Below, in pieces: positions 5,671-6,477 of a stretch of 6,477 bases of DNA. The stretch is from an uncultured Bacteroidia bacterium. Lineage in GTDB: Bacteria > Bacteroidota > Bacteroidia > Bacteroidales > UBA932. The notes under the pieces were generated by a model that saw nothing but the letters and a program-made list of their open reading frames with translations, had not been told where the DNA came from and ran no database searches. Position numbers and translations under genes: made by a program. Position 1 is the first letter of the stretch, and each line of letters opens with the position of its first letter. Location: assembly GCA_902767465.1 (NCBI GenBank), contig CACXHM010000163.1, positions 1-6,477 on the forward strand, written 5' to 3'.

Positions 5671-6477
5671 TTATTTAACTATACTGTCGATGCGTTTCTG
5701 CAAATCCTGCAGAGTGTAAAGGCCGTCCCTGTTGGCTGGAAGGCCCTTCAGACGGAGTGGAATTGCGACGGGAGGTGCGTTCAGCGTGAGAGCACTCTCG
5801 CCCCGTATCTGGCAGGCCGAAGCATAAACCAAAAGAATGTCCACGTACTCGACTCCGTCTTTGCCACGCCATTTCTCGAAAACCACCTTGCCCCCGATAG
5901 GGGTTCTGGTCTCTATGGCATACGGGGCACAATAGTCTTCGCAGTCCAGTGCAGACAGAACGGTGCCTATATTGGAATCATGTCCGCAAAGGAACGAGAA
6001 TTTCCTGCCGGCAAGGCCAAGTTCGTTTTGTATCTCTTTCAGGAGCGGCCTTGCAGCATTTCTGGCGATTGCAGGAGTGGTGAAAAGCACATCCTGATAC
6101 CAGCCGGTAACAGACGCGATATCGACCCAATCGTCGAAGTCCAGATAGTGTCCAAAACCGGCAGCCAGGTCGGAAGTCTCTTCGTAGTACTGGAGGATAA
6201 GGGCCTCCGAAGCGGCACGCGCCAGCTTGAGGCCTCCTTGCATACGAGGCTCTTCTCCTTCCCGTATCGTGATAGTGACGTCATCTGTCTTGAAAGCTGT
6301 GGTATCGTTTGCGGCAGCGGGGCTTTCAATGATATCTATCGTCTTCTCAAGGAGATTCATCTGCCTTGAAACCACCGCGCCAACCCCCGCCATGCCGTCG
6401 GCTCCACCAAGGGAAGCTATCTGCGAAAGAGCCTCTGCACAGAACGCTTCGTCCGCCCCAGCGGTAACGGGATTGAA
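5671..6477 (-). CDS. Histidine acid phosphatase (AppA/Agp-like), C-terminal part
   Basis: The frame is open to the right edge, so the 5' end is missing; 268 residues are visible. They fit the C-terminal half of branch-2 histidine phosphatases (PF00328). The HD motif with the catalytic proton donor is FLCGHDSNIG, with His at 5980-5982 and Asp at 5977-5979. It is followed by TPIGGKVVFEKW, which corresponds to the PPGGELVFERW region of E. coli AppA phytase. The HD form, rather than HAE, places it with AppA and glucose-1-phosphatase, not the MINPP phytases. The nucleophilic RHGxRxP motif and any signal peptide must lie beyond the window. The ATG at 6391-6393 is internal, because similarity and the open frame continue past it. 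It is the upstream gene of a tight pair with the hexosaminidase. Whether the substrate is phytate, sugar phosphate or another ester is unknown. Confidence 0.85.
   Translation of the reverse strand, partial: FNPVTAGADEAFCAEALSQIASLGGADGMAGVGAVVSRQMNLLEKTIDIIESPAAANDTTAFKTDDVTITIREGEEPRMQGGLKLARAASEALILQYYEETSDLAAGFGHYLDFDDWVDIASVTGWYQDVLFTTPAIARNAARPLLKEIQNELGLAGRKFSFLCGHDSNIGTVLSALDCEDYCAPYAIETRTPIGGKVVFEKWRGKDGVEYVDILLVYASACQIRGESALTLNAPPVAIPLRLKGLPANRDGLYTLQDLQKRIDSIVK

Overview
The window looks like chromosomal DNA of a member of the Bacteroidota, probably order Bacteroidales. Three things point there. Two perfect copies of the Bacteroidota -7 promoter element (TAnnTTTG) sit just upstream of a tRNA and of a lipoprotein gene. 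Start codons lack a clear Shine-Dalgarno sequence and are preceded by A-rich leaders. The gene content also fits: a muramidase lipoprotein, an exported GH20 hexosaminidase and a Na/Pi cotransporter with a PhoU-like tail. Genus cannot be fixed from the sequence.

Layout. Positions 1-308 (+) hold the 3' end of hisS (histidyl-tRNA synthetase). A promoter (311-341), an initiator tRNA-fMet (358-430) and a strong intrinsic terminator (437-470) follow at once. Positions 471-1301 contain no convincing gene but are rich in nucleic-acid structure: a 13-bp-stem hairpin (586-626), a C9 tract, three 52-bp direct repeats that each carry an inverted repeat (649-788), a nested stem structure (1055-1120), and a perfect 11-bp hairpin bracketed by a 7-bp direct repeat (1152-1193). 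A possible small exported protein of unknown function (1302-1589) leads into a complete Na/Pi cotransporter gene (1641-3317).

The right half is on the minus strand. An N-acetylmuramidase-family lipoprotein (3314-4066) meets the cotransporter gene tail to tail with a 4-base overlap. It has its own promoter in the 96-base gap behind a GH20 beta-N-acetylhexosaminidase gene (4163-5668). That gene lies 2 bases downstream of a histidine acid phosphatase gene (5671 to the right edge, 5' end missing), so the last two form an operon.

The genes are mostly familiar. The exported phosphatase could release phosphate and the hexosaminidase could release GlcNAc/GalNAc from glycans, while the muramidase acts on peptidoglycan and the cotransporter takes up phosphate. 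That link is only inferred from proximity. The part least explained by known features is the structured, gene-free stretch at about 580-1195; I cannot assign it to a known RNA family or mobile element.
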